IMG/VR virus record: IMGVR_UViG_3300025012_000140
Location: 1 to 47,619 of that record
DNA: 47,619 nucleotides
Direction: 5' to 3' (one strand)
Source of the DNA: a virus
The notes beneath the pieces were generated by a model, which was not told the DNA's origin, did no database searches, and was given only the letters and a program-made list of their open reading frames with translations. Position numbers and translations under genes: made by a program. This document shows positions 32,279 to 39,773 of the stretch, piece after piece (within the stretch, counting starts at the first letter, position 1; each line of letters starts with the position of its first letter).

Positions 32279-32321
32279 TAAACCACACTCAGATACAATT
32301 AAGTATTCTGGTGTGGTTTTA
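32279..32321 (-). terminator. Terminator after the 99-residue gene
   Basis: AAAACCACAC on the minus strand pairs with GTGTGGTTT (ends at 32320 and 32280) across an imperfectly paired middle (CAGA/TCTG), followed on the minus strand by TATTTTTTCG. It closes the gene 32324-32623. Confidence 0.7.
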
Positions 32322-32323
32322 AA

Positions 32324-32623
32324 TTATCTCCTATTAGACTTAATCATATCTGCCAAAAGTTGAATTCTTTTACTTGCTTCTTCTTTCCCTATACTTTGTT
32401 CCCATTCGTCATAAGTAGTATTGTCTAAATCCAATCCCATTATTTTTCTAAACATTTCATGGAGACATTCTGTCAATAAACCACTAACATCTCGATCTGT
32501 TTTATCAGCTACTTCAAATAATACCTTCATTTCTAAACTATCAGCAGATAACATAAAGTCAGGAAAATCATTGTTTTCGCAATGGACTGGTATGAATTTA
32601 TACGGCCTACTTTTTAAATCCAT
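32324..32623 (-). CDS. Hypothetical replicon-linked protein
   Basis: A 99-residue acidic protein, helical (SADSLEMKVLFEVADKTDRDV, LLTECLHEMFRKIMGLDL, EEASKRIQLLADMIKS). Minus-strand AAAGGAGTTGAAG supports ATG 32623. It ends at its own terminator. It sits between the origin and the coiled-coil gene; a role in copy control or partition is possible but nothing specific is seen. Confidence 0.6.
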   Translation of the reverse strand: MDLKSRPYKFIPVHCENNDFPDFMLSADSLEMKVLFEVADKTDRDVSGLLTECLHEMFRKIMGLDLDNTTYDEWEQSIGKEEASKRIQLLADMIKSNRR

Positions 32624-32686
32624 TTACTTCAACTCCTTTTATATAAAATATATTAGCATTGAATATTCATAAAGTCCATGTTGTTT

Positions 32687-33511
32687 TCACCTAACATTCA
32701 CTGGCAACCATATTTTCTCTTTAATTTCCAATCTTTCATTTTCCTTTTTCATCTCACTAATCCTATTATCACATTCTTCTTTCATTTCTTGTCTCATTAC
32801 CTTTAATTCCAACATATAACTTTCTCTTAATTCACTAATTTCCTTCAATCTATCCTGCTTCAATTCAATCAATTGCCCCTCTAAAAATACTGCCTTGCCC
32901 TCAGATTCTTTCAATTGAAGTTGTAAATATTTATTAGAATCTTCCATCTCACTAATAGAATCTTCTAATTCATCTACAGATCCAATTCTTTTTCTCATAT
33001 CTTCATTTTCTAATCTCAATGTCTCAATCAAATAATTTGAATTGTTATGTCCGGCCTCTAACTCAATATTTCTTTTAGATAATTTATCAGCATTTTCTTC
33101 TGCTTCTTTCTTTGCTTTATCAGAATCTTTCTTGCTATTTTCAGCAATATCAATTCTTTCTCTTAGAGAATCTAAAGTTGTTTTAAAATCATTTGTTAAA
33201 GTTTGAACTGTTTCCATATGGAATTTCTTTTGATCTGCTTCACTGCGGGTGATTTCAGTAAACATTTGAACTATGCGTTCTGTATGCTCTTTAACTTTAA
33301 TCATTTGAGGTGTTATAAGCTCAGATATTCCACCTGATTCTGCTTCTAATTGATCTTTCTTTAATCTTATCACATCTAATAGTAAATCTTTTGAGTTTAA
33401 TCCTGTGCGATTTTGAAGTGAGGCCCATTCAGTTTTACCTTCATCATTATCTAGTCTGATGGAAAGTGTGGAAGATGGAGATGATTTTCTTTGCTCTTCA
33501 TTTTCATTCAT
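32687..33511 (-). CDS. Long coiled-coil DNA-binding protein (KfrA-like architecture)
   Basis: A 274-residue protein. The N-terminal 50 residues (LSIRLDNDEGKTEWASLQNRTGLNSKDLLLDVIRLKK) look like a small DNA-binding domain, followed by a Glu/Lys-rich coiled coil from about 65 to 262 (KKDSDKAKKEAEENADKL, LEDSISEMEDSNKYLQLQL). This layout matches KfrA-type plasmid proteins that bind their own operator and help partition; sequence identity to KfrA is not claimed. Five TGTTTAC half-sites lie in its promoter. GGGAGGAA supports the ATG. Confidence 0.6.
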   Translation of the reverse strand: MNENEEQRKSSPSSTLSIRLDNDEGKTEWASLQNRTGLNSKDLLLDVIRLKKDQLEAESGGISELITPQMIKVKEHTERIVQMFTEITRSEADQKKFHMETVQTLTNDFKTTLDSLRERIDIAENSKKDSDKAKKEAEENADKLSKRNIELEAGHNNSNYLIETLRLENEDMRKRIGSVDELEDSISEMEDSNKYLQLQLKESEGKAVFLEGQLIELKQDRLKEISELRESYMLELKVMRQEMKEECDNRISEMKKENERLEIKEKIWLPVNVR

Positions 33512-33539
33512 GATTAATTCCTCCCAAGTTTGTTTTTAG

Positions 33540-33616
33540 ATTATATAAAAATGTTTACATTTTAGGTGGTAATAATGCTGTGTTTACTATGTTTACATGT
33601 AAACATTTGTTTACAT
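33540..33616 (-). promoter_or_regulatory. Operator/promoter with TGTTTAC repeats
   Basis: A minus-strand TATAAT lies at 33545-33540, with no good -35. Around it TGTTTAC occurs at 33552, 33581, 33590 and 33608, and reversed at 33599-33605, so that TGTTTACATGTAAACA (33590-33605) is a perfect 16-bp palindrome. A weak -35 under repeated sites suggests regulation by a bound protein, most simply the coiled-coil gene product. Confidence 0.65.
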
Positions 33617-33678
33617 TATGATTTGAATGTATTATATCAAGAAATATTAGGTTAGGCAAGTGGATATAAACAAAAAAT

Positions 33679-33720
33679 AACCTCATCCAACAACACTTAT
33701 TTGTATTATCGGATGAGGTT
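33679..33720 (-). terminator. Terminator of the parM-parR operon
   Basis: AACCTCATCC (33720-33711 on the minus strand) pairs with GGATGAGGTT (33688-33679), 10 perfect pairs and a 22-base loop, followed on the minus strand by ATTTTTTG. It lies 19 bases after the parR stop. Confidence 0.8.
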
Positions 33721-33738
33721 TATAAATTATGAAATTAA

Positions 33739-34101
33739 TTATTCAGACATAAGATTATTCATAGTTTTAAGAAAAATACTGTCTTTCTTTTTATCAGGCA
33801 CTACAGGCTCTAATAGTTCAGGTTGATCCACAATAACTTCATTTTTCTTTCTCGGTTTTCTTGAATTTACACTATTTACAGAAACCTTAATATTACCTGA
33901 CACAATGTTGTCTGTAATTTTGTCATTAAATTCATCTAGTTTAAGTTTTTTTGGGTAATAATCCATATAAAATTTTAAACAAGTTTTAACCAACTGTGAA
34001 TTAGAAATTCCTTGTTCTTCCATTTGATTTACATACTCGATTAGAATTGTATCATTTTTTGAACTAAGATTTGTGCCAACATATTTTCTTAGACTACCCA
34101 T
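33739..34101 (-). CDS. parR: ParR-like partition adaptor
   Basis: A 120-residue basic protein directly downstream of the actin-like gene (two bases apart). The N-terminus (KNDTILIEYVNQMEEQGISNSQLVKTCLKFYMDY) suits the ribbon-helix-helix DNA-binding fold of ParR adaptors; the C-terminal tail is Lys/Pro-rich and ends DSIFLKTMNNLMSE, like the short helix by which ParR holds the filament. Called mainly from position, size and fold pattern. Confidence 0.65.
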   Translation of the reverse strand: MGSLRKYVGTNLSSKNDTILIEYVNQMEEQGISNSQLVKTCLKFYMDYYPKKLKLDEFNDKITDNIVSGNIKVSVNSVNSRKPRKKNEVIVDQPELLEPVVPDKKKDSIFLKTMNNLMSE

Positions 34102-34103
34102 AG

Positions 34104-35072
34104 TTACTCATCCAAGTCCCAATACTGTTTTCCACCATCAAGATACGCTAAAGCATTGGTTAATTGAGGATGTTCACTAGATAATTTTGCTGTATTATCA
34201 AATTTAATATTAAGATAAGGCAACAATATTTCAGCAGGGCCACCCATGACACATGTTTCTAATGCTTGTTGTAAATCAAATGTTTGCTCTAAAGAAGAAA
34301 TTACATTGTCAATATAGTCTGTAAGAATTTCATCTTTTGTCCTTTGTAGATCATAACTTTGTTTTCGCAATGTAATTTCTGACCGTTTGAGATACTGCAA
34401 TAATTCATGAGGCTTAAATTTAGTCCCGTTTTTAGAATTAAATGTCGTTGTCATTTGTTCCAATATTTGATCGAAACCAAATTGAGTATAACTAACTTTT
34501 GAATCTAAAATTACTTCAGTATTTTCAGGGTTAATATCATCACCTTTGCGCCATAATGAAGCGTCTAAAGTTCCACCACCAAAATCTAAAACTAATAGGG
34601 GATAATCATATTTTTCTTTTTGAGAATCAGTGATTCCAGATTGAATGTAACAAATAGAATCAGTGATTTCAATATTGATATTACCTCTACCATCACCGAT
34701 ATTAATTGTTTGTGGCCCCATGGTTTTTAACTTTTCTAGATAACTTGTTGCATGTTGCTTATAGTACCCTGCAGGAGTACCAACAACTAATTTTACTTTG
34801 ATATCTTTACAGTTTGGGAAACTTAGGGCAATAGCAGTTAATGTACACAAATCAAAATGTGCTGTAGTGTATTTATCTGGATTGATGTAGGTTTTGCCTT
34901 CTGGGTCGCCTACAAGATGACTCAAACCATCTTTTTTAACTAGATAAGTATTACTTTTGAGTAGACCATCACCCTCAGTATTAAACTTAATCCTTGCTCT
35001 CAAAACTATCCCTTTACTAGTTTTATAATATGAATTTCCTGCATCAAGACCTAATATTACTTCCTCATTCAT
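34104..35072 (-). CDS. parM: ParM-like actin ATPase for plasmid segregation
   Basis: A 322-residue actin-fold ATPase. Phosphate-1 motif GLDAGNSYYKT (residues 8-18), phosphate-2 LVLDFGGGTLDASLW and adenosine motif VMGGPAEILLPYL are all present, in the order seen in ParM/Alp proteins. Such filaments push plasmid copies apart and show the element is kept at low copy. The operon reads parM-parR away from the palindrome region at 35128. GGGGGAA precedes ATG 35072. Which Alp subfamily it belongs to cannot be said without alignment. Confidence 0.85.
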   Translation of the reverse strand: MNEEVILGLDAGNSYYKTSKGIVLRARIKFNTEGDGLLKSNTYLVKKDGLSHLVGDPEGKTYINPDKYTTAHFDLCTLTAIALSFPNCKDIKVKLVVGTPAGYYKQHATSYLEKLKTMGPQTINIGDGRGNINIEITDSICYIQSGITDSQKEKYDYPLLVLDFGGGTLDASLWRKGDDINPENTEVILDSKVSYTQFGFDQILEQMTTTFNSKNGTKFKPHELLQYLKRSEITLRKQSYDLQRTKDEILTDYIDNVISSLEQTFDLQQALETCVMGGPAEILLPYLNIKFDNTAKLSSEHPQLTNALAYLDGGKQYWDLDE

Positions 35073-35127
35073 TACAAATTCCCCCTAAATGATATTTTAT
35101 ATAGTGTAGTTTATCACTTATTGTGTA

Positions 35128-35235
35128 CTTTTGCAAGTATACAATTGTATGTAGATATATCTACAGTTGTAAGTATATATGTTTGTCTACAATTGTAGAT
35201 ATATTTACATACATAGATAGACATATTTATTATGA
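35128..35235 (-). repeat. Palindrome-rich centromere-like region (parC candidate)
   Basis: Just upstream of parM lie ATACAATTGTAT (35139-35150), GTAGATATATCTAC (35151-35164), TACAGTTGTA (35162-35171) and CTACAATTGTAG (35187-35198), three of them perfect palindromes. The TACAATTGTA core repeats at 22- and 26-base steps. Position and repeats fit a ParR-binding centromere and parM operator. Confidence 0.65.
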
Positions 35236-35380
35236 CAAGTTTATTTATCTTAGTATATCTATTTTTATAATTAGAAGAATGTTATGTGATTATTTTTTGA
35301 AAATCAGGACAAAGCAATGCTAGAGGATGAGAAAAGTTATTATATAGACGTGATAGTTAGATGTTTGATGATTAATTTTT

Positions 35381-35410
35381 AGTCCTGAAAAATCAGGGCT
35401 TTTTCTTTTA
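35381..35410 (+). terminator. Plus-strand terminator, possible attenuator
   Basis: AGTCCTGA (35381-35388) and TCAGGGCT (35393-35400) pair with a 4-A loop, followed by TTTTCTTTT. The one non-Watson-Crick pair is U-G on the plus-strand RNA and A-C on the other, so the plus strand is meant. Upstream TCAGGAC (35304-35310) could pair with GTCCTGA of the stem and form a competing structure. Confidence 0.65.
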
Positions 35411-35427
35411 ATATACTACTTTTAATA

Positions 35428-35445
35428 AGTATACCTTTGTATACT
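35428..35445 (+). repeat. Inverted repeat upstream of the small peptide gene
   Basis: AGTATAC (35428-35434) and GTATACT (35439-35445) form an inverted repeat around four bases; a further GTATAC lies at 35458. Possible operator for the peptide transcript. Confidence 0.4.
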
Positions 35446-35489
35446 AGTAAACTTTTTGTATACCCATACTTGAAATGTATATTTATCTT

Positions 35490-35528
35490 TTCTTTGGAGA
35501 TATTAAACTTATGATAATTTCCAAAGGA
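35490..35528 (+). promoter_or_regulatory. Hairpin masking a ribosome binding site
   Basis: TTCTTTGGA (35490-35498) pairs with TCCAAAGGA (35520-35528), nine pairs with one G-U. The right arm contains the AAAGGAG ribosome binding site of the 28-residue peptide at 35540, so the fold would block its translation. Confidence 0.6.
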
Positions 35529-35539
35529 GTTGAATAGCT

Positions 35540-35626
35540 ATGGCATTGATAGGAGTTATTTTTATTGTTTCTGGATCATCATTAGTAATTGCGTGTTCTG
35601 CCAGCATATTAAATCTAATCAAGTAA
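35540..35626 (+). CDS. 28-residue hydrophobic peptide, type I toxin-like
   Basis: ATG 35540 follows AAAGGAG by ten bases; TAA at 35624-35626. The peptide MALIGVIFIVSGSSLVIAC then SASILNLIK is a single membrane helix with a short polar end. Size and nature match BsrE/BsrH-type membrane toxins, though the sequence is not one I recognise. A hairpin hides its ribosome binding site and a strong terminator follows, both hallmarks of type I toxin messages. No antisense promoter was found with confidence, so toxin is only a hypothesis. Confidence 0.5.
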   Translation: MALIGVIFIVSGSSLVIACSASILNLIK

Positions 35627-35657
35627 TAAAAAATTTTTTATTATATAAGTATCATAT

Positions 35658-35712
35658 AAGGTAATCTATTATATCCTTATTTTAGGATATTTTTAGATTA
35701 CCTTATTTTGTT
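35658..35712 (+). terminator. Strong terminator after the peptide gene
   Basis: AAGGTAATCTA (35658-35668) with TAGATTACCTT (35694-35704), and inside it ATATCCT (35671-35677) with AGGATAT (35684-35690), make an almost continuous 18-bp stem, followed by ATTTTGTTTT. Confidence 0.75.
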
Positions 35713-35860
35713 TTATCCTTTTTATCACAACCTCGCAATATTTACCAAACATTATCTGCCATCCCCTCACATACATTCAATTATATCAGTCGTCACATTG
35801 TTCCTCCTTCTCTTCTTTGATTTTAGAATCCTTGCTACATGCGGTTTTAAACTTGTTCAC

Positions 35861-35908
35861 CGTTTGTATAAGCAAACGTTTTGAATAAGGTTTTAGCAAA
35901 CGTATATA
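35861..35908 (+). promoter_or_regulatory. Promoter and operator of the transfer-like operon
   Basis: TTGAAT (35881-35886), 16 bases, TATATA (35903-35908). The palindrome CGTTTG-N6-CAAACG lies at 35861-35878 and AGCAAACG repeats at 35895-35902 between the promoter boxes, suggesting repressor sites. The stretch 35713-35860 before it holds nothing else I can name. Confidence 0.5.
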
Positions 35909-35954
35909 CACACTTTTGTTACTTATTCATAATCATTATAAAGAAGGTGAATTT

Positions 35955-37328
35955 ATGTCAAAAAAATTGGATGCTTATGATATTGCAATTAAACAATGGA
36001 AAAAAGGGAAAGAACGTGGTGGTGGGATTCCTGCAAAAGTCTACGATGTAATTGTGTTTCATTATGGAGAAGATTATCGACCGATAATTATCAAGAGACA
36101 TCTTGTAAAACCAAATGATGAAGATGTAGCAGAACGAACTAAATTAGGTAGACCTAAAAATATCAAAGAGGTAATTCAAAGAATCAAAAGTCTAGATGAA
36201 CATAATAATCAAACTTGGTTTTTTGTAATTAATCTTCCTGCCGGATTAAACTTTGAAAATTTTAAAAAACTAGAACAGACATTTGCAGATGCTTTAGGAG
36301 AAACAGGTAATTGCCAAATTGAGCAACATGGAATGGCTGTTCATATGACTATCTCTAATGTAAATAGAACAAAAACATATCCTTATAATTTTGATCCAAG
36401 TCCATATCTAAAAAAGGGTATGGTAATTCCTATTCCTTTTGGATATTCAATTAATGGATTTATTGTAAAGGATTTAGCAGAGATTTTAACATTGCTCGTT
36501 TGTGGGATGATGGGGAGTGGCAAGTCAAATTTCAGTCATACTGCCATTTATACAATGCTACTAATAAACAGTATAAAAAGCATGGATAAAGAACCATCTG
36601 TAATTCCAGTAATTTGTGACCCAAAATTAGGTGAATTTAAATATTTTGAAAAGTATGGTGCTATGTGGGCAAAAGAACCTCAACATATTGAGAAATTATT
36701 AAAACAAGTTAATGATGAGAATGACAGAAGATCACCAATTGTTAGTAAAACTGGAGCTAGAAATTTTCCTGAATTTTTAAAACTAGGCAACAAAATGCCA
36801 GCAATTGTAGTCATTTGTGATGAGATGGCAGAATTCACTTCTCCGGCATATGAATCTTTTAACAGATTACTTCATCAAGGTCGTTCACAAGGTATATTTA
36901 GCATTGGTGCAATTCAAAGGCCGAGCGCAAATAGTCTTGGTAAAATAGGTAATTTTTCTGAACTTAAAGCTATGTTTGACGGAAATCTTGTATACCGTGT
37001 AAAAGACCCTATAAATTCTAATATGGTTTTAGGTAATTCAAAGGCAGCATTCATTCCTAAAAAAGCAAAAGGAAGAGCAATATTTGATTGGGATGAGGAA
37101 ATAGAAGTTCAATCTATGTACTTTCCTAGCGTAGTATCAGACCCAGATAGATATGAAGAATTACTCTCTAAATTAATTCAATATCCTATGCCATATACAG
37201 ATATTCAAGGGGAGGTCTACGATTATGAATCAAACAAATCATACAAAGGGTTATTACCGAGATTTAAGAGTATTGGCACATCTAGAACGTTGTATCTGCT
37301 TGAACACAACACAAATCCATTTACTTGA
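35955..37328 (+). CDS. FtsK/SpoIIIE-type DNA translocase (TcpA-like coupling protein)
   Basis: A 457-residue ATPase. Walker A is GMMGSGKSNFSH, Walker B AIVVICDEMAEF, followed by RSQGIFSIGAIQRP, the FtsK arginine/Gln region. There are no N-terminal membrane helices, unlike cell FtsK or TcpA, so contact with the membrane probably runs through the small membrane proteins of the operon. Such ATPases pump DNA in conjugation, segregation or packaging. An open extension to 35916 lacks a binding site; AAGAAGGTGA marks ATG 35955. The next gene starts within its last 104 bases. Confidence 0.82.
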   Translation: MSKKLDAYDIAIKQWKKGKERGGGIPAKVYDVIVFHYGEDYRPIIIKRHLVKPNDEDVAERTKLGRPKNIKEVIQRIKSLDEHNNQTWFFVINLPAGLNFENFKKLEQTFADALGETGNCQIEQHGMAVHMTISNVNRTKTYPYNFDPSPYLKKGMVIPIPFGYSINGFIVKDLAEILTLLVCGMMGSGKSNFSHTAIYTMLLINSIKSMDKEPSVIPVICDPKLGEFKYFEKYGAMWAKEPQHIEKLLKQVNDENDRRSPIVSKTGARNFPEFLKLGNKMPAIVVICDEMAEFTSPAYESFNRLLHQGRSQGIFSIGAIQRPSANSLGKIGNFSELKAMFDGNLVYRVKDPINSNMVLGNSKAAFIPKKAKGRAIFDWDEEIEVQSMYFPSVVSDPDRYEELLSKLIQYPMPYTDIQGEVYDYESNKSYKGLLPRFKSIGTSRTLYLLEHNTNPFT

Positions 37329-37977
37329 ATTTCAAGGTCTTTCAATTGAAATGGTACATCGTTGTTGTAGGAGATTAGAGAAAAAACATAGGATTAAGAG
37401 AGGTGATAGAATTTCATTTTTAGAGAAAGATTACTTTTGGCTATTTGATGAGAAAAAACCTAAGAATATTGAGCATACATTAGGGAAATCATGGGTTTAT
37501 ACTTTTTTAATCCTCAATTCTAGAGCAAGTAATTATATAAATCTTACTTTTGAAAATGAACCAACTCAATTCTTACCAATTATAAAACCAGACCAATTCA
37601 TAACATTTGATACCTTTAATGATAAAAAGATATATTTCAATGAATTTACTAGATATGAATCAGGCAATGAATTTAAAAAAATCAAGCAATATAACTTCTT
37701 GGCAGAAAAATTAATTAAAGATAGACAACAGGGTATCTCTACTTATTGGTGGATAGACTTGTCCAAAAATCAAACTTTTGTAGTTTTAATTGTGACGGAT
37801 GGAGGTGATACCGCAAAGAATAAGATTCAGAAAATAATCAATAGAGACAAGTCATTTCCATATTCTGTAGAATTACTTACTATAGACGAGATTAAAAAAT
37901 TTTGTTTAAAACTTCATTTGACAAAAAAGGAGGAATTAAAATGTTCCCAGGGATTCAAGCAGCTACCCCGATTTTAG
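37225..37977 (+). CDS. Replication-relaxation family winged-helix protein
   Basis: A 250-residue protein. The N-terminal winged helix (YYRDLRVLAHLERCICLNTTQIHLL, MVHRCCRRLEKKHRIKRG) and the C-terminal alpha/beta domain (TYWWIDLSKNQTFVVLIVTDGG) match the replication-relaxation family (Pfam 13814-type) encoded next to FtsK-like genes on Bacillus plasmids. These proteins are thought to act on plasmid DNA, perhaps as a relaxase-like or accessory factor. GGGGAGG lies before ATG 37225. It overlaps the ATPase gene by 104 bases and the next gene by 37. Confidence 0.75.
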   Translation: MNQTNHTKGYYRDLRVLAHLERCICLNTTQIHLLEFQGLSIEMVHRCCRRLEKKHRIKRGDRISFLEKDYFWLFDEKKPKNIEHTLGKSWVYTFLILNSRASNYINLTFENEPTQFLPIIKPDQFITFDTFNDKKIYFNEFTRYESGNEFKKIKQYNFLAEKLIKDRQQGISTYWWIDLSKNQTFVVLIVTDGGDTAKNKIQKIINRDKSFPYSVELLTIDEIKKFCLKLHLTKKEELKCSQGFKQLPRF

Positions 37978-38147
37978 CTATTCTTGGCATCGCTGTGGGT
38001 TTACAAGTGGTGAAAATGGGGTTAAAAATATTTGGGAAAGGCGAATGGACATATTATGCTGATACACTAGGTTTAATACTCGTTACTCTCTTAGTATTGA
38101 ATGCTTCTCTAGATTTCCTTAATAAAGTAAAAGAAGTATTTAAATGA
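37941..38147 (+). CDS. Small two-helix membrane protein
   Basis: A 68-residue protein with membrane helices AATPILAILGIAVGLQVVKMG and YYADTLGLILVTLLVLNASL, separated by a short basic loop (KIFGKGE). ATG 37941 follows AAAGGAGGAA; the earlier frame opening at 37902 is just overlap with the preceding gene. The layout resembles small pilin-like or channel subunits of DNA transfer systems. No clear family. Its stop overlaps the next ATG (ATGA). Confidence 0.65.
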   Translation: MFPGIQAATPILAILGIAVGLQVVKMGLKIFGKGEWTYYADTLGLILVTLLVLNASLDFLNKVKEVFK

Positions 38148-38797
38148 TTGAGAACTTTGTAAGATTAAGTGCTTTATATTTAGTAGTCTATATTTACGTT
38201 AGACATACTTCAGGTAGAGAGATGGCATTAGCAATCAAATGGTTGGCAGTTGTGAGTCTAGGATTAATGGTTTTATCATGTACTCTTACCCCTCTAAAAC
38301 AACTTAGTGACGACATTCATTCTATTGCTATGACTTATAGTGGTGGAAAGGAAAAAGTTAGTAATGCATTAGGAATTGAAAGCAATAGTGAAACTATGGA
38401 TGTTGGGTATAAAAATGTATGGGAAAGATATTTAGGAGCAAAATTTGATTGGCCTATTAAGGGTAAAATTACACAAGGATACAATGAAAACAATCATGGT
38501 TTAGACATTGCAGGAAATTTAAGAGATGCGATTAAAGTTAGCAGAACAGGTAAAGTTGGGAAGATTATTAATTCTGAAGGCCCATATGGATTACACGTTA
38601 TTATTGATCATGGTAATGGTTATGAAACTCTTTATGCTCATTGTTCAAAAGTTGTTGTTGTGGAAGGTAAAATGGTTTTTAGTGGTGAAAAAATTGCGGA
38701 AATCGGATCAACTGGAAACAATTCAACTGGGAATCATTTACATTTCGAGATTAGAATTAATGGTAAAACTGTTGATCCAATTGGTTATTTAAAATGA
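38144..38797 (+). CDS. Membrane-anchored M23 peptidase
   Basis: A 217-residue protein. Two N-terminal membrane helices (LYLVVYIYV region and WLAVVSLGLMVLSCTL) precede an M23/LytM metallopeptidase from about residue 105: NNHGLDIAG (zinc His and Asp), LYAHCSKV and GNHLHFEIR (zinc His). It would cut cell-wall cross-bridges outside the membrane, opening a path for DNA or protein transfer. ATG overlaps the upstream stop and the gene overlaps the next frame. Confidence 0.85.
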   Translation: MIENFVRLSALYLVVYIYVRHTSGREMALAIKWLAVVSLGLMVLSCTLTPLKQLSDDIHSIAMTYSGGKEKVSNALGIESNSETMDVGYKNVWERYLGAKFDWPIKGKITQGYNENNHGLDIAGNLRDAIKVSRTGKVGKIINSEGPYGLHVIIDHGNGYETLYAHCSKVVVVEGKMVFSGEKIAEIGSTGNNSTGNHLHFEIRINGKTVDPIGYLK

Positions 38798-38820
38798 TTG
38801 TAATAGAAAGAGGTGTTCAT

Positions 38821-39060
38821 GTGAAAACTACAAATGCCAAAGAATTGTTTCGTAAATTTGTCATAAAATATTCAAACCATTGGTTAAGTGAAAGAGAATA
38901 TCGAAAGTGGTTGTTAGTTAATACTAGTCAAATTCCTGAAATTGAAGAACAAGAATTGATTGATTTTATCGCGTGGGAAACAGCATTATCACGCGATGAT
39001 ATTATGGAAGTTCTAGACGCAGAATTCTTATTCTTGAAAAAGAAAGGGGTAATTATATGA
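38821..39060 (+). CDS. Small acidic protein of the transfer-like operon
   Basis: A 79-residue protein. The frame opens at ATG 38794, but GTG 38821 has AAAGAGGTG in front, so I prefer GTG. Helical with SEREYRKWLLVNTSQIPEIEEQEL. No family recognised. Its stop overlaps the following ATG. Confidence 0.55.
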   Translation: MKTTNAKELFRKFVIKYSNHWLSEREYRKWLLVNTSQIPEIEEQELIDFIAWETALSRDDIMEVLDAEFLFLKKKGVII

Positions 39061-39728
39061 AATTAAGAATGATTATATTAAAAAAATCATTTATTCGTAA
39101 AAGTTTAGCATTATCAATAATGATGATACTAATAGGTGTTGCGTTGGTAAATCCTTTTGCAGTAAAAGCTACTCCAACAGACTATGTAACTAAAACATAT
39201 CATAAATTATATTATCTCTATCCAATGTCAAAAAACAATAATATGTTTTGGTTAGAATCTAATCCAAATTTAGGATATGGAACTTTGCAAGAATGGAATA
39301 AAAAACTAAGTAGTGGAGATATGATTGTAGCAGTTCCATCAAATATGCAATTAGCAAGTTTAGGTGGATTAGATAGAATTGGAAGATATGTGCAAAACAA
39401 AATAAAAGGCAGAGCAGATAATGGAAAATATGATAAAGATATTTTTAAATATAGGAGAACTGTTACAGCAGAAGGTGTTACTGATGAAATTGAGGTAGAA
39501 ATTGGAAAACATTTCAAAGATAATGATAATCTTGAAAAATTAATATCTAAAGTAAAAACTCATTTGACTACAGATGCAGGAGAAACACAAGAGATAAAAG
39601 ATCCAGTATTTCCACCTATAGTTCAACCTGATAATGTATCGGATAATGCAAAAACACAAATAGTTGGAGGTTCAATATTATTAGGTGGATTGATGTTGTT
39701 TGCAAAAGTGTTGGTATTTGCATTGTGA
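39057..39728 (+). CDS. Secreted protein with C-terminal membrane anchor
   Basis: A 223-residue protein with a signal peptide (basic start, then LALSIMMILIGVALVNPFAVKA, with possible cleavage after VKA or ATP), an extracytoplasmic central domain and a C-terminal helix (GGSILLGGLMLFAKVLVFAL). AAAGGGG before ATG 39057. It closes the operon before a terminator. The external domain (LYYLYPMSKNNNMFW, GYGTLQEWNKK) is unfamiliar; a surface or channel role is inferred from the neighbouring cell-wall peptidase. Confidence 0.7.
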   Translation: MKLRMIILKKSFIRKSLALSIMMILIGVALVNPFAVKATPTDYVTKTYHKLYYLYPMSKNNNMFWLESNPNLGYGTLQEWNKKLSSGDMIVAVPSNMQLASLGGLDRIGRYVQNKIKGRADNGKYDKDIFKYRRTVTAEGVTDEIEVEIGKHFKDNDNLEKLISKVKTHLTTDAGETQEIKDPVFPPIVQPDNVSDNAKTQIVGGSILLGGLMLFAKVLVFAL

Positions 39729-39742
39729 TAAGTGTAATTTAT

Positions 39743-39773
39743 GGAGTGAGTTTTGGCTTGCTCCTTTCTTTTT
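39743..39773 (+). terminator. Terminator of the transfer-like operon
   Basis: GGAGTGAG (39743-39750) and CTTGCTCC (39757-39764) pair with two G-U wobbles on the plus-strand RNA, followed by TTTCTTTTT. Confidence 0.65.

Noticed and set aside
35123-35323. Plus-strand frame of 66 codons over the palindromes upstream of parM
   Set aside because: Its Tyr/Ile/Cys-rich, repetitive product is just the translation of the ATAT-rich centromere-like repeats, and there is no ribosome binding site.
38526-38792. Plus-strand frame inside the M23 peptidase gene
   Set aside because: Out-of-frame copy of a gene with clear zinc motifs; Leu/Val-rich product and no start signal.
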